The translations under genes were made by a program, and so were the position numbers. This document shows, one piece after another, positions 37,164 through 46,765 of a DNA stretch of 64,000 nt. The DNA is from Flavobacterium cupriresistens (GTDB taxonomy: Bacteria; Bacteroidota; Bacteroidia; Flavobacteriales; Flavobacteriaceae): contig NZ_CP087134.1 of NCBI RefSeq assembly GCF_020911925.1, positions 4,216,001 through 4,280,000 of the forward strand. Direction: 5' to 3'. Every line of letters starts with the position of its first letter. Position 1 is the first letter of the stretch. The notes under the pieces were generated by a model. It had not been told where the DNA came from. It did no database searches and saw only the letters and a program-made list of their open reading frames with translations.

Positions 37164-38892
37164 ATATGCCTTTTTTGAATAGCCCTTTAATTATGGCTTT
37201 AGCCCTACCTCATTAAGTTCAAAGATTATCAAAAAAAGTCTCACGCAGATTTAAGCAGAATGAAATAATAAAAATCTGCCAAATCTGCGTGAAAAAATCT
37301 CTTAACTTAATAACATTAGGTTTTAGCCAAAACTTTACCTTAAGATTTTTGGCTAAAGCCTATTACTCTGGCTACAAACGACCGTTGGTTAAAACCAACG
37401 GCAATTCAAATTCTTAGTGATTCTTTACAGCACGAACCAACACATACACACCTGATTATAAAACAACAATACCTCTATAACGTGCAAAGTCAAGGGAATT
37501 TAAAGAAATTACAAGTCTACTTAAATAAAAATAACCCGTAGTACATTTGGGCAATTTTATTGTTTAAAAAAAACATCAAATACCTATTTTTTTAATTACC
37601 GTTGGTTTTAACCAACGGATTTAAAAAGCCCTTGATTATGGCTTTAGCCCAACCTTATTAAGTTCAAAGATTATCAAAAAAAGTCTCACGCAGATTTAAG
37701 CAGAATGAAATAAAAAAAATCCGCCAAATCTGCCAAATCTGCGTGAAAAAATCTCTTAATTTAATGACATTAGGTTTTAGCCAAAACTTTACCTTAAGAT
37801 TTTTGGCTAAAGCCTAGTGCTCTGGCAACAAACGTCCGTTGGTTAAAACCAACGGCAATTCAAATTCCTATTTATTATTTACACAACGAGCTAAAAAAAG
37901 GATATCCCTGATTATTAAAGCGCAACCTCACTACAACATTCAGAATCAAGAGGTTTAAAGAAATTATAAGTCTATTGAGGTAAAAACAACCTGCAGTACA
38001 TTTGGTTAATTTTATTATTAAAAAAAATACCAAATACCTATTTTTTTAATTGCCGTTGGTTTTAACCAACGGATTTAAAAAGCCCTTGATGATGGCTTTA
38101 GCCCAACCTCATTAAGTTCAAAGATTGTCAAAAAAAGTCTCATCTAGATTTAAGCAGAATGAAATAAAAAAAATCCGCAAAATCTGCCAAATCTGCGCGA
38201 AAAAATCTCTTAACTTAATAAAATTGGATTTTAGCCAAAAACTTTGCCTTAAGATTTTTGGCTAAAGCCTATTACTCTGGCCACAAACGTCCGTTGGTTA
38301 AAACCAACGGCAATTCAAACTCCTATTTATTATTTACACAACGAGCTAAAAAATGGATATCCCTAATTATTAAAGCACAACCTCACTACAACATTCAGAA
38401 TCAAGAGGTTTAAAGAAATTACAAGTCTACTTAAATAAAAATAACCCGTAGTACATTTGGGTAATTCTGTTGTTTAAAAAAAACATCAAATGCATATTTT
38501 TTAATTGCCGTTGGTTTTAACCAACGGATTTAAAAGCCCTTGATTATGGCTTTAGCCCAACCTTATTAAGTTCAAAGATTGTCAAAAAAAGTCTCATCTA
38601 GATTTAAGCAGAATGAAATAAAAATAACACGTAGTACATTTGGGCAATTTTATTCTTTAAAAAAACACCAAATACCTATTTTTTTAATTGCCGTTGGTTT
38701 TAACCAACGGATTTAAAAAGCCCTCGATGATGGCTTTAGCCCAACCTTATTAAGTTCAAAGATTGTCAAAAAAAGTCTCACCCAGATTTAAACACAATGA
38801 AATAAAAAAAATCCGTAGAATCCGCAAAATCCGCGTGCAAAAAAACTACTCGCAATTCTCTCAGCTAAAACATATTACTTTAAAAAAACAAC
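37164..38892. repeat. Tandem array of about 455-bp units built from palindromes
   Basis: This 1.7-kb stretch holds no gene. The marker ggctttagccc recurs at about 37195, 37640, 38094, 38548 and 38732, giving periods of 445, 454, 454 and a shortened 184. Seven perfect 20-bp hairpins, ccgttggttttaaccaacgg or ccgttggttaaaaccaacgg, begin at 37382, 37599, 37837, 38053, 38291, 38508 and 38691, with spacings alternating about 217 and 238 bp. Each unit also has facing tttagccaaaa/ttttggctaaa arms and facing cacgcagattt/aaatctgcgtg arms. The unit is not CRISPR-like: spacers are themselves repeated. A single diverged copy lies at 4616-4745. Confidence 0.9.
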
Positions 38893-39366
38893 TTATTTCA
38901 CAGGAAGATTTTTCTCAAATGCAGAACCGAACGAAATAAAAGAATCCGTTCCCCCTACTCCTTCGATTTGATGAATCTGTTCGTATAAAATTTTGCGAAG
39001 CTCTTCATTATTCGCAGCAACAATTTTTATAAACAAAGCATATTTTCCCGAAACCCAGTGGCATTCTACTACTTCAGGGATTTTCTCCAATTGTTCAGAA
39101 ATCGAATAAGCAAAACGCGCTTCTTTGGTCGCAATTCCTGTGTAGGTTATCGTTTCAAAACCAATTCCCTTAGCATCTAACTTAACAGAAAACCCTTTTA
39201 TTATTCCAGATTCCTGCATTTTTCGAACGCGTAAATGCACTAATGAATTAGAAATATTTAAATCTTTTGCTATTTCAGAAAAAGGGATTCTACCATTTTC
39301 ATCCAGCTTTCGTAAAATTTCCTGATCTAAATAGTCAGTGTTTTCGTTGTGTTTTATGATTGACAT
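38893..39366 (-). CDS. Lrp/AsnC-family transcriptional regulator
   Basis: A 157-residue regulator with an N-terminal HTH (LDQEILRKLDENGRIPFSEIAKDLNISNSLVHLRVRKMQESGII) and a C-terminal RAM/AsnC ligand-binding domain (VVECHWVSGKYALFIKIVAANNEELRKILYEQIHQIEGV). Lrp-type proteins respond to amino acids. It is divergent from hglS across a 187-bp gap with a promoter-like box on each strand, the usual layout for a local regulator. It therefore probably controls the lysine/hydroxylysine catabolic genes to its right, with lysine, hydroxylysine or aminoadipate as plausible effectors (inference). Confidence 0.92.
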   Translation of the reverse strand: MSIIKHNENTDYLDQEILRKLDENGRIPFSEIAKDLNISNSLVHLRVRKMQESGIIKGFSVKLDAKGIGFETITYTGIATKEARFAYSISEQLEKIPEVVECHWVSGKYALFIKIVAANNEELRKILYEQIHQIEGVGGTDSFISFGSAFEKNLPVK

Positions 39367-39434
39367 AGCTACAAATGATTTACTTGATTCTATTATTTTG
39401 ACAACTTTAAGATTAAAACTGTTTTTATAAGTGT

Positions 39435-39442
39435 CAAATCTA
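39435..39442 (-). promoter_or_regulatory. Candidate -7 box (TAGATTTG) for the Lrp-type regulator gene
   Basis: TAGATTTG on the minus strand fits TAnnTTTG, 68 bases before the ATG at 39366. It is identical to the plus-strand box at 39516-39523. Confidence 0.4.
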
Positions 39443-39515
39443 CAAAAAAAAACAGCTAATCCATTTATTTATAAATAATCGTACAGTAATAATAATAACA
39501 TAACAGTTATATATA

Positions 39516-39523
39516 TAGATTTG
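39516..39523 (+). promoter_or_regulatory. Candidate -7 box (TAGATTTG) for the hglS operon
   Basis: TAGATTTG fits TAnnTTTG, 30 bases before the ATG at 39554. No TTTG is present at the -33 position, so an activator such as the divergent Lrp-type regulator may be needed. Confidence 0.4.
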
Positions 39524-39553
39524 TGTAATAATAACATTTAAAATTTTTTACAG

Positions 39554-40369
39554 ATGGACAAGACGCAATTACTGTCAAAATTATGGGAACAATACGCTGA
39601 AATTACCCCATCAGCAAAAAAAATTCATGACTTATTAGAACAAAAAGGAGAAGAGATAAAAAACGATCATATTGCGATCCGCACATTCAATGATAATAGA
39701 ATAAATATTACCGTATTAGAAAGGCTTTTTGTAAACCTTGGCTACGAAGCTAAAGGAGAATACCATTTTGAATCTAAAAAATTGTTCGCTAAACATTACG
39801 AACATGCTACGGATCAAAATGCACCAAGAATTTTCATTTCTGAATTGGAATTGGAGAAATGTTCTCCTGAATTACAGGCAACGGTAAAAAACATTTTGGA
39901 CAGTTGTGACCAAAAGCTATTTGACCATCCGGAATTAGTATTGAGCGGAACCGTTTGGAACGCCAATTCACACGCCACTTACCAATTCCTATTGGCCGAA
40001 TCTGAATATGCGGCTTGGATGTATGTTTACGGATTCCGCGCGAACCATTTTACAATAAATACTAACGCCTTGAAAGGCTTTGCTACTTTACAAGATCTAA
40101 ATGCTTTCTTAGAAGATAACGGATGGAAATTAAATGCCTCAGGAGGAAAAATTAAAGGTACACCGGAGCAATTATTAGAACAATCCAGCACCTTGGCAGA
40201 TTTACACATCGTTAATTTTGAGGAAGGCGCTTTAGAAATCCCTTCTTGTTATTACGAATTTGCGCTTCGTTATCCAATGGCCAACGGTGAACTGTACCAA
40301 GGATTTATTGCTTCTTCTGCCGACAAGATATTTGAAAGTACAGACGTACAATTACAACACAATAAATAG
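39554..40369 (+). CDS. hglS: DUF1338 protein, probable 2-oxoadipate dioxygenase/decarboxylase
   Basis: A 271-residue DUF1338 protein. The expected Fe(II) ligands and substrate Arg are visible: His39 and Arg43 (NDHIAIRTF), His165 (RANHFTIN) and Glu235 (CYYEFALRY). In Pseudomonas putida and plants, HglS-type members convert 2-oxoadipate and O2 to D-2-hydroxyglutarate and CO2 in lysine breakdown. The gene here is followed 68 bp later by an ALDH7 gene, and a D-2-hydroxyglutarate-dehydrogenase-like gene ends the locus, which supports this role. It is shorter than the Pseudomonas protein, in line with a compact bacterial subfamily. Cytoplasmic. Confidence 0.85.
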   Translation: MDKTQLLSKLWEQYAEITPSAKKIHDLLEQKGEEIKNDHIAIRTFNDNRINITVLERLFVNLGYEAKGEYHFESKKLFAKHYEHATDQNAPRIFISELELEKCSPELQATVKNILDSCDQKLFDHPELVLSGTVWNANSHATYQFLLAESEYAAWMYVYGFRANHFTINTNALKGFATLQDLNAFLEDNGWKLNASGGKIKGTPEQLLEQSSTLADLHIVNFEEGALEIPSCYYEFALRYPMANGELYQGFIASSADKIFESTDVQLQHNK

Positions 40370-40437
40370 TAATACGCTTTAAAAGAAGATTTAATTCCAA
40401 TTCTTTTTCTTTTAAAGTATAAAAGCACATACAAAAC

Positions 40438-41991
40438 ATGACATCAATAACATCGCAATTTGGAATGAATGAGGCTCTGGTAAAACTGGGCATCAAAACG
40501 ATAAATGAAGGAACATCGACAGGTTTGCAAAACTTTTCATCAGGAGGCATTTTAGAAAGTTATTCTCCGGTAGACGGAAAATTAATTGCTTCGGTAAAAA
40601 TGTCAACACCTGAGGATTATGAAAGAGTACTGCAAGCTGCAACAGAAGCTTTCAAAACATTTCGATTAATTCCGGCTCCACAACGTGGCGAGATTGTGCG
40701 TCAGTTTGGAGAAAAATTGCGTGAGAATAAAGAGGCTCTTGGTAAATTGGTTTCTTATGAGATGGGTAAGTCACTTCAAGAAGGTTATGGCGAAGTACAG
40801 GAAATGATCGACATCTGTGATTTTGCAGTGGGATTATCTCGTCAGCTTCACGGATTGACGATGCACTCTGAAAGACCGGGACACCGCATGTACGAACAAT
40901 ACCATTCGTTAGGAGTTGTGGGAATTATTTCAGCATTTAACTTTCCGGTTGCCGTTTGGGCATGGAACACCGCTCTGGCTTGGATCTCCGGTGATGTTTG
41001 CGTTTGGAAACCTTCTGAGAAAACGCCTATCTGCGGTATCGCTTGTCAAAACATCATGGCTCAGGTTATTAAAGAAAATAATTTACCGGAAGGAATTTCC
41101 TGTTTGATCAACGGTGATTATAAAATTGGAGAATTACTAACTGCTGATACCCGTATTCCTCTAATTTCTGCTACAGGTTCTACTCGAATGGGAAAAATCG
41201 TAGCGCCGACCGTTGCGGGACGTTTAGGCAAATCACTACTGGAATTAGGAGGAAACAATGCAATTATTGTAACTCCTGATGCTGATATCAAAATGACCGT
41301 TATAGGTGCCGTTTTTGGCGCAGTTGGTACAGCGGGACAACGTTGTACATCAACCAGAAGATTGATCATTCACGAAAGTATTTACGATAAAGTAAAAGAT
41401 GCGTTAGTTGCTGCCTACAAACAACTACGAATTGGAAATCCGCTTAACGAAAACAATCATGTTGGTCCACTAATCGACACACATGCTGTTGAAATGTACA
41501 CTCAGGCTTTGCAAAAAGTAGTAGCTGAAGGCGGAAACATTCTTATAGAAGGCGGTGTACTTTCAGGAGAAGGTTACGAAAGCGGTTGTTATGTAAAACC
41601 TGCTATTGCCGAAGCTCAAAATTCCTTTGAAATTGTACAACACGAAACCTTTGCGCCGGTTTTATATCTGGTAAAATATTCCGGAGAAGTAGAAAACGCC
41701 ATAGACCTTCAAAACGGAGTAGCTCAAGGATTGTCCTCAGCCATTATGACTAATAACTTGCGTGAGGCCGAAAGATTTTTATCTGTAACAGGTTCTGACT
41801 GCGGTATTGCTAATGTAAATATCGGAACATCAGGAGCTGAAATCGGAGGTGCTTTTGGCGGAGAAAAAGAAACCGGTGGCGGTCGCGAATCAGGATCTGA
41901 TGCCTGGAAAATTTATATGAGACGCCAAACCAATACCATCAACTATACGACCAGCCTTCCACTGGCCCAGGGAATTAAATTCGACCTATAA
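40438..41991 (+). CDS. amaB: ALDH7 (antiquitin-type) L-2-aminoadipate semialdehyde dehydrogenase
   Basis: A 517-residue aldehyde dehydrogenase strikingly similar to human ALDH7A1. Catalytic Cys303 (TAGQRCTSTRR), Glu269 (LLELGGNN) and Asn168 (SAFNFPVAVW) are intact. The ALDH7-specific GEVQEMIDICDFAVGLSR, with the Glu used for aminoadipate semialdehyde, the Arg before the catalytic Cys, and the C-terminal TINYTTSLPLAQGIKFDL are present. It should oxidise 2-aminoadipate semialdehyde to 2-aminoadipate with NAD+. It lies between hglS and a SusC gene (37-bp gap), so amino acid catabolism and surface uptake appear to share an operon. Cytoplasmic. Confidence 0.92.
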   Translation: MTSITSQFGMNEALVKLGIKTINEGTSTGLQNFSSGGILESYSPVDGKLIASVKMSTPEDYERVLQAATEAFKTFRLIPAPQRGEIVRQFGEKLRENKEALGKLVSYEMGKSLQEGYGEVQEMIDICDFAVGLSRQLHGLTMHSERPGHRMYEQYHSLGVVGIISAFNFPVAVWAWNTALAWISGDVCVWKPSEKTPICGIACQNIMAQVIKENNLPEGISCLINGDYKIGELLTADTRIPLISATGSTRMGKIVAPTVAGRLGKSLLELGGNNAIIVTPDADIKMTVIGAVFGAVGTAGQRCTSTRRLIIHESIYDKVKDALVAAYKQLRIGNPLNENNHVGPLIDTHAVEMYTQALQKVVAEGGNILIEGGVLSGEGYESGCYVKPAIAEAQNSFEIVQHETFAPVLYLVKYSGEVENAIDLQNGVAQGLSSAIMTNNLREAERFLSVTGSDCGIANVNIGTSGAEIGGAFGGEKETGGGRESGSDAWKIYMRRQTNTINYTTSLPLAQGIKFDL

Positions 41992-42028
41992 ATCATCAAA
42001 AAAAACAATTAACCAAAACCACTATCAA

Positions 42029-45000
42029 ATGAAAAAACCAATTTTATTAAGTAAGGAAATAAGCTATATTGTCTTATTTCTATGCTTGTGGCTGCCAGCT
42101 ATCGGTTTTGCACAAGCAAATCAGGCGCAAAAAAGCGTTTCAGGAAAAATAACTGACAATAAAGGTTTTACCCTTCCGGGAGTGAATATAACCTTAGATG
42201 CGACCAATGTGAGCGCAAATAGTGATGAAAACGGAAAATTTACATTACTTATTCCATCCGATATCAAAAACCCAACTTTAACCTTTACTTATATTGGGTT
42301 TACCAGTCAGTCAATAGCAGTCAATAACAGCAAAGAACTAAATGTTGTACTGCTGGAAGAAAACAATAAACTGGACGAAGTAGTCGTAATCGGATACGGT
42401 TCAATCAAAAAAGGAAACGTTACCGGAGCTATTTCTTCTGTAAAAAAAGAAAGTATCGAAACCAGAGCTACCAATAATGCTGCTGAGGCTTTACAAGGTT
42501 TAGTAGCAGGGGTAAATGTTCAAAAAAGTGGCGGAACCGCCGGAGCGACTGTAAAAGTTAAAATTCGTGGAATCAATACTTTCGGAAGCACCGAACCTTT
42601 ATACATTATTGACGGTTTTCAGGGAGATATTGCCTCTGTAAATCCAACGAATATTGAATCAATGGAAGTTCTAAAAGATGGAGCTGCAGCTGCTATTTAT
42701 GGATCTGTTGCTGCCAATGGTGTCATTATCGTGACTACCAAAGCAGGTCAAAAAGAAGGAATTAAAGTTGATTTTACTTCTTTTGTGAAAGGCACATCAA
42801 CCGCAAAAACATTAGATTTATTAGATGCACAAGGCTATCAGACCGTTCACAGAAGAATGTACGATGAATACAATAAATATGCTAATACTCCTGTAACTTT
42901 ACCGGCCTATATTACCAAACCGGGACAATACAATACAGACTGGCAAGATCAGGTTTTCCGTTCCGGGTTAGCGCAGAATTATGGTATAGGTGTTCAAGGA
43001 CGCCAGGGTGTGGTTAAATTTGCACTTTATGGGAACTATTCAACAGAAAAAGGAATTGTAATTGACAATAATTTTGGACAACGTAATGCAAGTGCCAGAG
43101 TGAGTTTTAAAAAATCAATTTTTGATGTTGATACAAAATTATCTTACCTTACTACTAATAATGAGCAACCTAACTTTCAATTAAAAGAAGTTTACGCGAT
43201 CTCGCCATTAGTACCCGTATTAGATCCAAATGAAACTTATGGTTACGGTTTAACCAACAAAGACGGTTTGCCTTTTAATACCAACCCGGTAGCAGATGAG
43301 CATTTTAGAAGCGGAGCTGTAAAATCACAGGATTTAACGGCTAATATCTCGATAACAGCCAATCTGGCTCCTTGGTTAAAATTTAAAACGGCTTACTCTT
43401 ATCATGAAATAAACACCCAGCTTGAGGCACACAATCCGCCTTTTATTGCCAACACACAAGCACCGGAAAAATATACCGTACACAGAGAAAGAAGAGCTTT
43501 TTGGGATGAGCAGATATTTGAAAATACATTGACTGTGGCCAAAACATTCGGAGCTCATTCTATTGATTTTCTTTTGGGAGCAACCATCAACCCGTCTTCT
43601 TCTAACTGGAATGACATTACGGTAGAAGGAAAAACAATAGACCACACGGTAGAAAATGGACAACTTGTTTCTGTTGAACGCCCTTCAGGATTCTTAGACC
43701 CGGGATTCGAAACCATCGGAGCCGGAAAAGGCGGAACGTATTCTGCTGACGGATCTAAATACCAATACAACAGACTTTCTTATTACAGCCGTCTGAACTA
43801 CTCTTACAAAGATTGTTATTTAGCACAGGCTACTTTGCGTTATGATGGTTCTTCAAAATTTGGAAAAGACAGCCGTTGGGGAGCCTTCCCATCTGTTGCT
43901 TTGGGTTGGAAAATTGATAAAGAAAGTTTCTTTCCGGAAGATTTCTTTGTTTCTAAATTAAAATTGCGTGCCAGCTGGGGACAATTGGGTAATGAAGCTG
44001 CATTAGGTTACTACGCATCAAGCTCTTTAATTACTTCGGGAAATTATTTAAACTCGGGTTATGTACAAGGAACCGGAGGTAACCCATGGCCGGGAAGTAT
44101 CGCTACAACATTAGAAAACAGAAAATTAAAATGGGAGACTACCGACTCCAAAAACATCGGTATTGATTATACCCTTAAAAACGGAAAAATTAGCGGTTCG
44201 ATCAATTTCTATCGCAACGTTACCAACGATTTGTTGATTACAAAAAGATTAGCGCCATCAGCAGGTATCGATGATCCAATTCTAAACGTAGGTAAAGTAA
44301 GCAACAGCGGATTTGAATTCGAAATAAATTATAGTGAACAAAGTAATGCCTTCAAATACAATGTAGGTTTCAATTTTTCAACGCTACACAACAATGTTGA
44401 ATCTCTTGCCAATGCCGATCAGGCGATTTATGGAGAAGGTCTAAAATTTAATGACGAGCACTTCCCTACTCAGGCACGTGTGGGTACTCCGATCAGCGCC
44501 TTTTACTTGTACCGCACTAATGGAATTTTTCAATCTCAGGACGAGGTAAACAGCTATACCAATAATGGTACTTTAATTCAACCCAATGCCAAACCGGGAG
44601 ATATTAGGTTCAAAGATTTAAACAATGACGGTATAATTAATGAAAAAGACAAAGAATATACCGGTACAGGTTTACCAAAAGTAGAGGCTAACTTAACTTT
44701 GGGAGCCAGTTATAAAGGCTTTGATTTTAGTACTTTAATTGGAAGTGGCTGGGGTAATAAATTGTACAACGGAAACCGTTATTTTTACGAATCTATGAGT
44801 TCAGGAACTAATATGCTGGCTTCTACTCTTAACTCCTGGACACCTGAAAACCGCAGCAATACACCACGTGCCGTACTTGGAGATCCTAATGGAAACAGCA
44901 GAGAGTCAGATCGTTTTCTGGAGAGTGGAAATTTCGTTCGCATGCGTCAGTTACAAATCGGATATTCTTTACCGCAAGAATTGTTAGAGACAGCCAAAAT

Positions 45001-45166
45001 AGATAAATTAAGATTCTACATCAGTGCTGAAAATTTATTTACCATCACCAAGTATTCCGGTACAGATCCTGAATTCTCCAGACGTGAGCTATTGGATACC
45101 GGAGTAGACCGTTTTGTGTATCCGTTTACGAGATCATTTATTTTGGGTGTACAGTACGTATTTTAA
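42029..45166 (+). CDS. SusC-family TonB-dependent outer-membrane transporter
   Basis: A 1045-residue SusC/RagA protein: signal peptide (to about 30), carboxypeptidase-regulatory-like domain (about 36-110; SGKITDNKGFTLPGVNITL), TonB-box region (LDEVVVIGYG), plug with SusC signatures (EPLYIIDGFQGDI, NIESMEVLKDGAAAAIYGS, NGVIIVTTKAG) and a C-terminal barrel. It works with the SusD lipoprotein 21 bp downstream to import oligomeric ligands. The neighbouring GH63 and GH42 enzymes and the amino acid catabolic genes suggest that the ligand is a glycosylated amino acid or glycopeptide; this is inference from context. Confidence 0.95.
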   Translation: MKKPILLSKEISYIVLFLCLWLPAIGFAQANQAQKSVSGKITDNKGFTLPGVNITLDATNVSANSDENGKFTLLIPSDIKNPTLTFTYIGFTSQSIAVNNSKELNVVLLEENNKLDEVVVIGYGSIKKGNVTGAISSVKKESIETRATNNAAEALQGLVAGVNVQKSGGTAGATVKVKIRGINTFGSTEPLYIIDGFQGDIASVNPTNIESMEVLKDGAAAAIYGSVAANGVIIVTTKAGQKEGIKVDFTSFVKGTSTAKTLDLLDAQGYQTVHRRMYDEYNKYANTPVTLPAYITKPGQYNTDWQDQVFRSGLAQNYGIGVQGRQGVVKFALYGNYSTEKGIVIDNNFGQRNASARVSFKKSIFDVDTKLSYLTTNNEQPNFQLKEVYAISPLVPVLDPNETYGYGLTNKDGLPFNTNPVADEHFRSGAVKSQDLTANISITANLAPWLKFKTAYSYHEINTQLEAHNPPFIANTQAPEKYTVHRERRAFWDEQIFENTLTVAKTFGAHSIDFLLGATINPSSSNWNDITVEGKTIDHTVENGQLVSVERPSGFLDPGFETIGAGKGGTYSADGSKYQYNRLSYYSRLNYSYKDCYLAQATLRYDGSSKFGKDSRWGAFPSVALGWKIDKESFFPEDFFVSKLKLRASWGQLGNEAALGYYASSSLITSGNYLNSGYVQGTGGNPWPGSIATTLENRKLKWETTDSKNIGIDYTLKNGKISGSINFYRNVTNDLLITKRLAPSAGIDDPILNVGKVSNSGFEFEINYSEQSNAFKYNVGFNFSTLHNNVESLANADQAIYGEGLKFNDEHFPTQARVGTPISAFYLYRTNGIFQSQDEVNSYTNNGTLIQPNAKPGDIRFKDLNNDGIINEKDKEYTGTGLPKVEANLTLGASYKGFDFSTLIGSGWGNKLYNGNRYFYESMSSGTNMLASTLNSWTPENRSNTPRAVLGDPNGNSRESDRFLESGNFVRMRQLQIGYSLPQELLETAKIDKLRFYISAENLFTITKYSGTDPEFSRRELLDTGVDRFVYPFTRSFILGVQYVF

Positions 45167-45187
45167 GAAATTTATAAAGAAACAATC

Positions 45188-46690
45188 ATGAAAAAGATAT
45201 TTAATTTTTTTACTGTTCTAAGTTTAGTAGCAGTAACGGCATGTAGTAATGATTTCCTCGAACAACAATCACCGGATCAACTCGACTCTTCTACCTTCTG
45301 GAGAAATAAAGCTGACGCCGAAGCAGGTCTTTCTGCCACCTATGCCTTTCTGGAAGCCTCCATTGACGAATATTCCTTCTCTGAAATAAAATGGCCCGTA
45401 GAAGCCTATCGAGAAGACATCTGCAAATTAGGAAGTGATGCTCTTAATTATCAAAGCTGGGTAGAATTGGCTGATTTTACTTATACTAACGGAAACACTC
45501 AGTTTACCAGTTATTGGAAATACAATTACCGCGGGATCAGTAATGCCAATCAGGTTATTACCAAAGTAGGTGAAATGTCCTCCTCCTCTATTAGCGATGC
45601 CGACAGAAATCAGGTCATTGCAGAAGCTCGTTTTTTGAGAGCTTATTACCATTTAAAATTAATTTTGAACTGGGAGAAAATCAAAATCAGAAACAAGTAC
45701 ATCACGGATCAAGCTCAAATTAGCATTCCACTTTCTGAGCGTGCAGAAGCATGGGATTTTATTATCGGCGAATTAAAAGCAGTTGCCACTGTACTTCCTG
45801 CGGCTCAACCGGCAGAAAAAGCAGGTCGTGCAACCAGCGGAGCAGCTAACAGTTATCTTGGTTTTGCTTATTTAACGAGAGCCTACGAAGAAACAGCACA
45901 GAAACAAACTTATCTTACGGAGTCCCTTGCTGCTTTTAACAAAGTTCAGGGATACGAACTTGTAAAAGATTATGTAAGTCTTTTTAACGGAACTAATAAA
46001 AACTCTAAAGAATCTATTTTTGAACTTCAATTTACAGAGAACACTTCAAATGGTGCTTTCTATCGTACAGCCTTACACTTCTGGATGGCGGCCAGCGAAC
46101 TGGGTGGTTGGGATGAAATCCTGCCAACAACTATGTTGATGAACGAATTTAAAAAAGAAGGCAAAATAGCGACTACAGGAAATTATGATACTCGTCTTTA
46201 CAGCAATATTTTCTTTAAAGATCCTTATTTTAATGATGCGGCTAATCCAAGAATTTTTGGAGCTACTTACGATCAAAAATTCGGTACTTTAGACAAGCCT
46301 GTTTTCCGTAAATACCTGCCTCCTACTCAGGAACAAATGGATACCGAGTTTTTAGGACTTAATGTTCCTTTAATGCGTTATTCGAATGTTCTTTTGATGA
46401 AAGCAGAAGCCCTAAACGAGTTACAACGTCCGGCCGAAGCAATTCCTTTTATCAACGCGGTTCGTGAGCGTGCAGACATGCCCAATATGACAGGTACTAC
46501 CTACGATGCTGTAAAAACTCAAATCGAACATGAAAGAATTATTGAGTTTCCTTTAGAAAACTTCCGCTTTTACGATTTACGTCGTTGGGGGAAAACCAAA
46601 GCGGCTCTTGATGCCGTTGGCCGCACCAATTTTGATGCTGCAAAAAATAACTTTTATCCGGTTCCTTTAACGGAAATACAAAATAATTAG
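45188..46690 (+). CDS. SusD/RagB-family surface glycan-binding lipoprotein
   Basis: A 500-residue SusD-like lipoprotein (signal ending AVTAC, Cys about 19; SNDFLEQQSPDQLDSSTFW follows as usual). TPR-like helices (EARFLRAYYHLKLILNWEKI, AANSYLGFAYLTRAY) and the C-terminal LMKAEALNELQRPAEAIPFINAVRERADMP and ENFRFYDLRRWGK are family hallmarks. It would cap the SusC barrel and bind the imported ligand. It directly follows susC and is separated from the GH63 gene by a 10-bp-stem hairpin at 46701-46732. Confidence 0.95.
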   Translation: MKKIFNFFTVLSLVAVTACSNDFLEQQSPDQLDSSTFWRNKADAEAGLSATYAFLEASIDEYSFSEIKWPVEAYREDICKLGSDALNYQSWVELADFTYTNGNTQFTSYWKYNYRGISNANQVITKVGEMSSSSISDADRNQVIAEARFLRAYYHLKLILNWEKIKIRNKYITDQAQISIPLSERAEAWDFIIGELKAVATVLPAAQPAEKAGRATSGAANSYLGFAYLTRAYEETAQKQTYLTESLAAFNKVQGYELVKDYVSLFNGTNKNSKESIFELQFTENTSNGAFYRTALHFWMAASELGGWDEILPTTMLMNEFKKEGKIATTGNYDTRLYSNIFFKDPYFNDAANPRIFGATYDQKFGTLDKPVFRKYLPPTQEQMDTEFLGLNVPLMRYSNVLLMKAEALNELQRPAEAIPFINAVRERADMPNMTGTTYDAVKTQIEHERIIEFPLENFRFYDLRRWGKTKAALDAVGRTNFDAAKNNFYPVPLTEIQNN

Positions 46691-46700
46691 ACTTATTTTT

Positions 46701-46732
46701 ACCCTGAAAGCAGTACAAAACTCTTTCAGGGT
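46701..46732 (+). terminator. Intercistronic hairpin between susD and the GH63 gene
   Basis: ACCCTGAAAG (46701-46710) and CTTTCAGGGT (46723-46732) form a perfect 10-bp stem with a 12-base loop, but only a weak T stretch follows (aattattt). It may act as an attenuator or mRNA-stabilising hairpin that lowers expression of the hydrolase genes relative to SusCD. Confidence 0.5.
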
Positions 46733-46765
46733 AATTATTTCAAAACATCAAATAAATTAAATATC

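Noticed and set aside
37164-38892. CRISPR array
   Set aside because: The intervals between the short palindromes are about 217-238 bp and are repeated themselves; there are no unique spacers and no cas genes.
37164-38892. Integron-like cassette array
   Set aside because: Regular palindromes are present, but the intervals carry no ORFs and are copies of one another, and there is no integrase gene.
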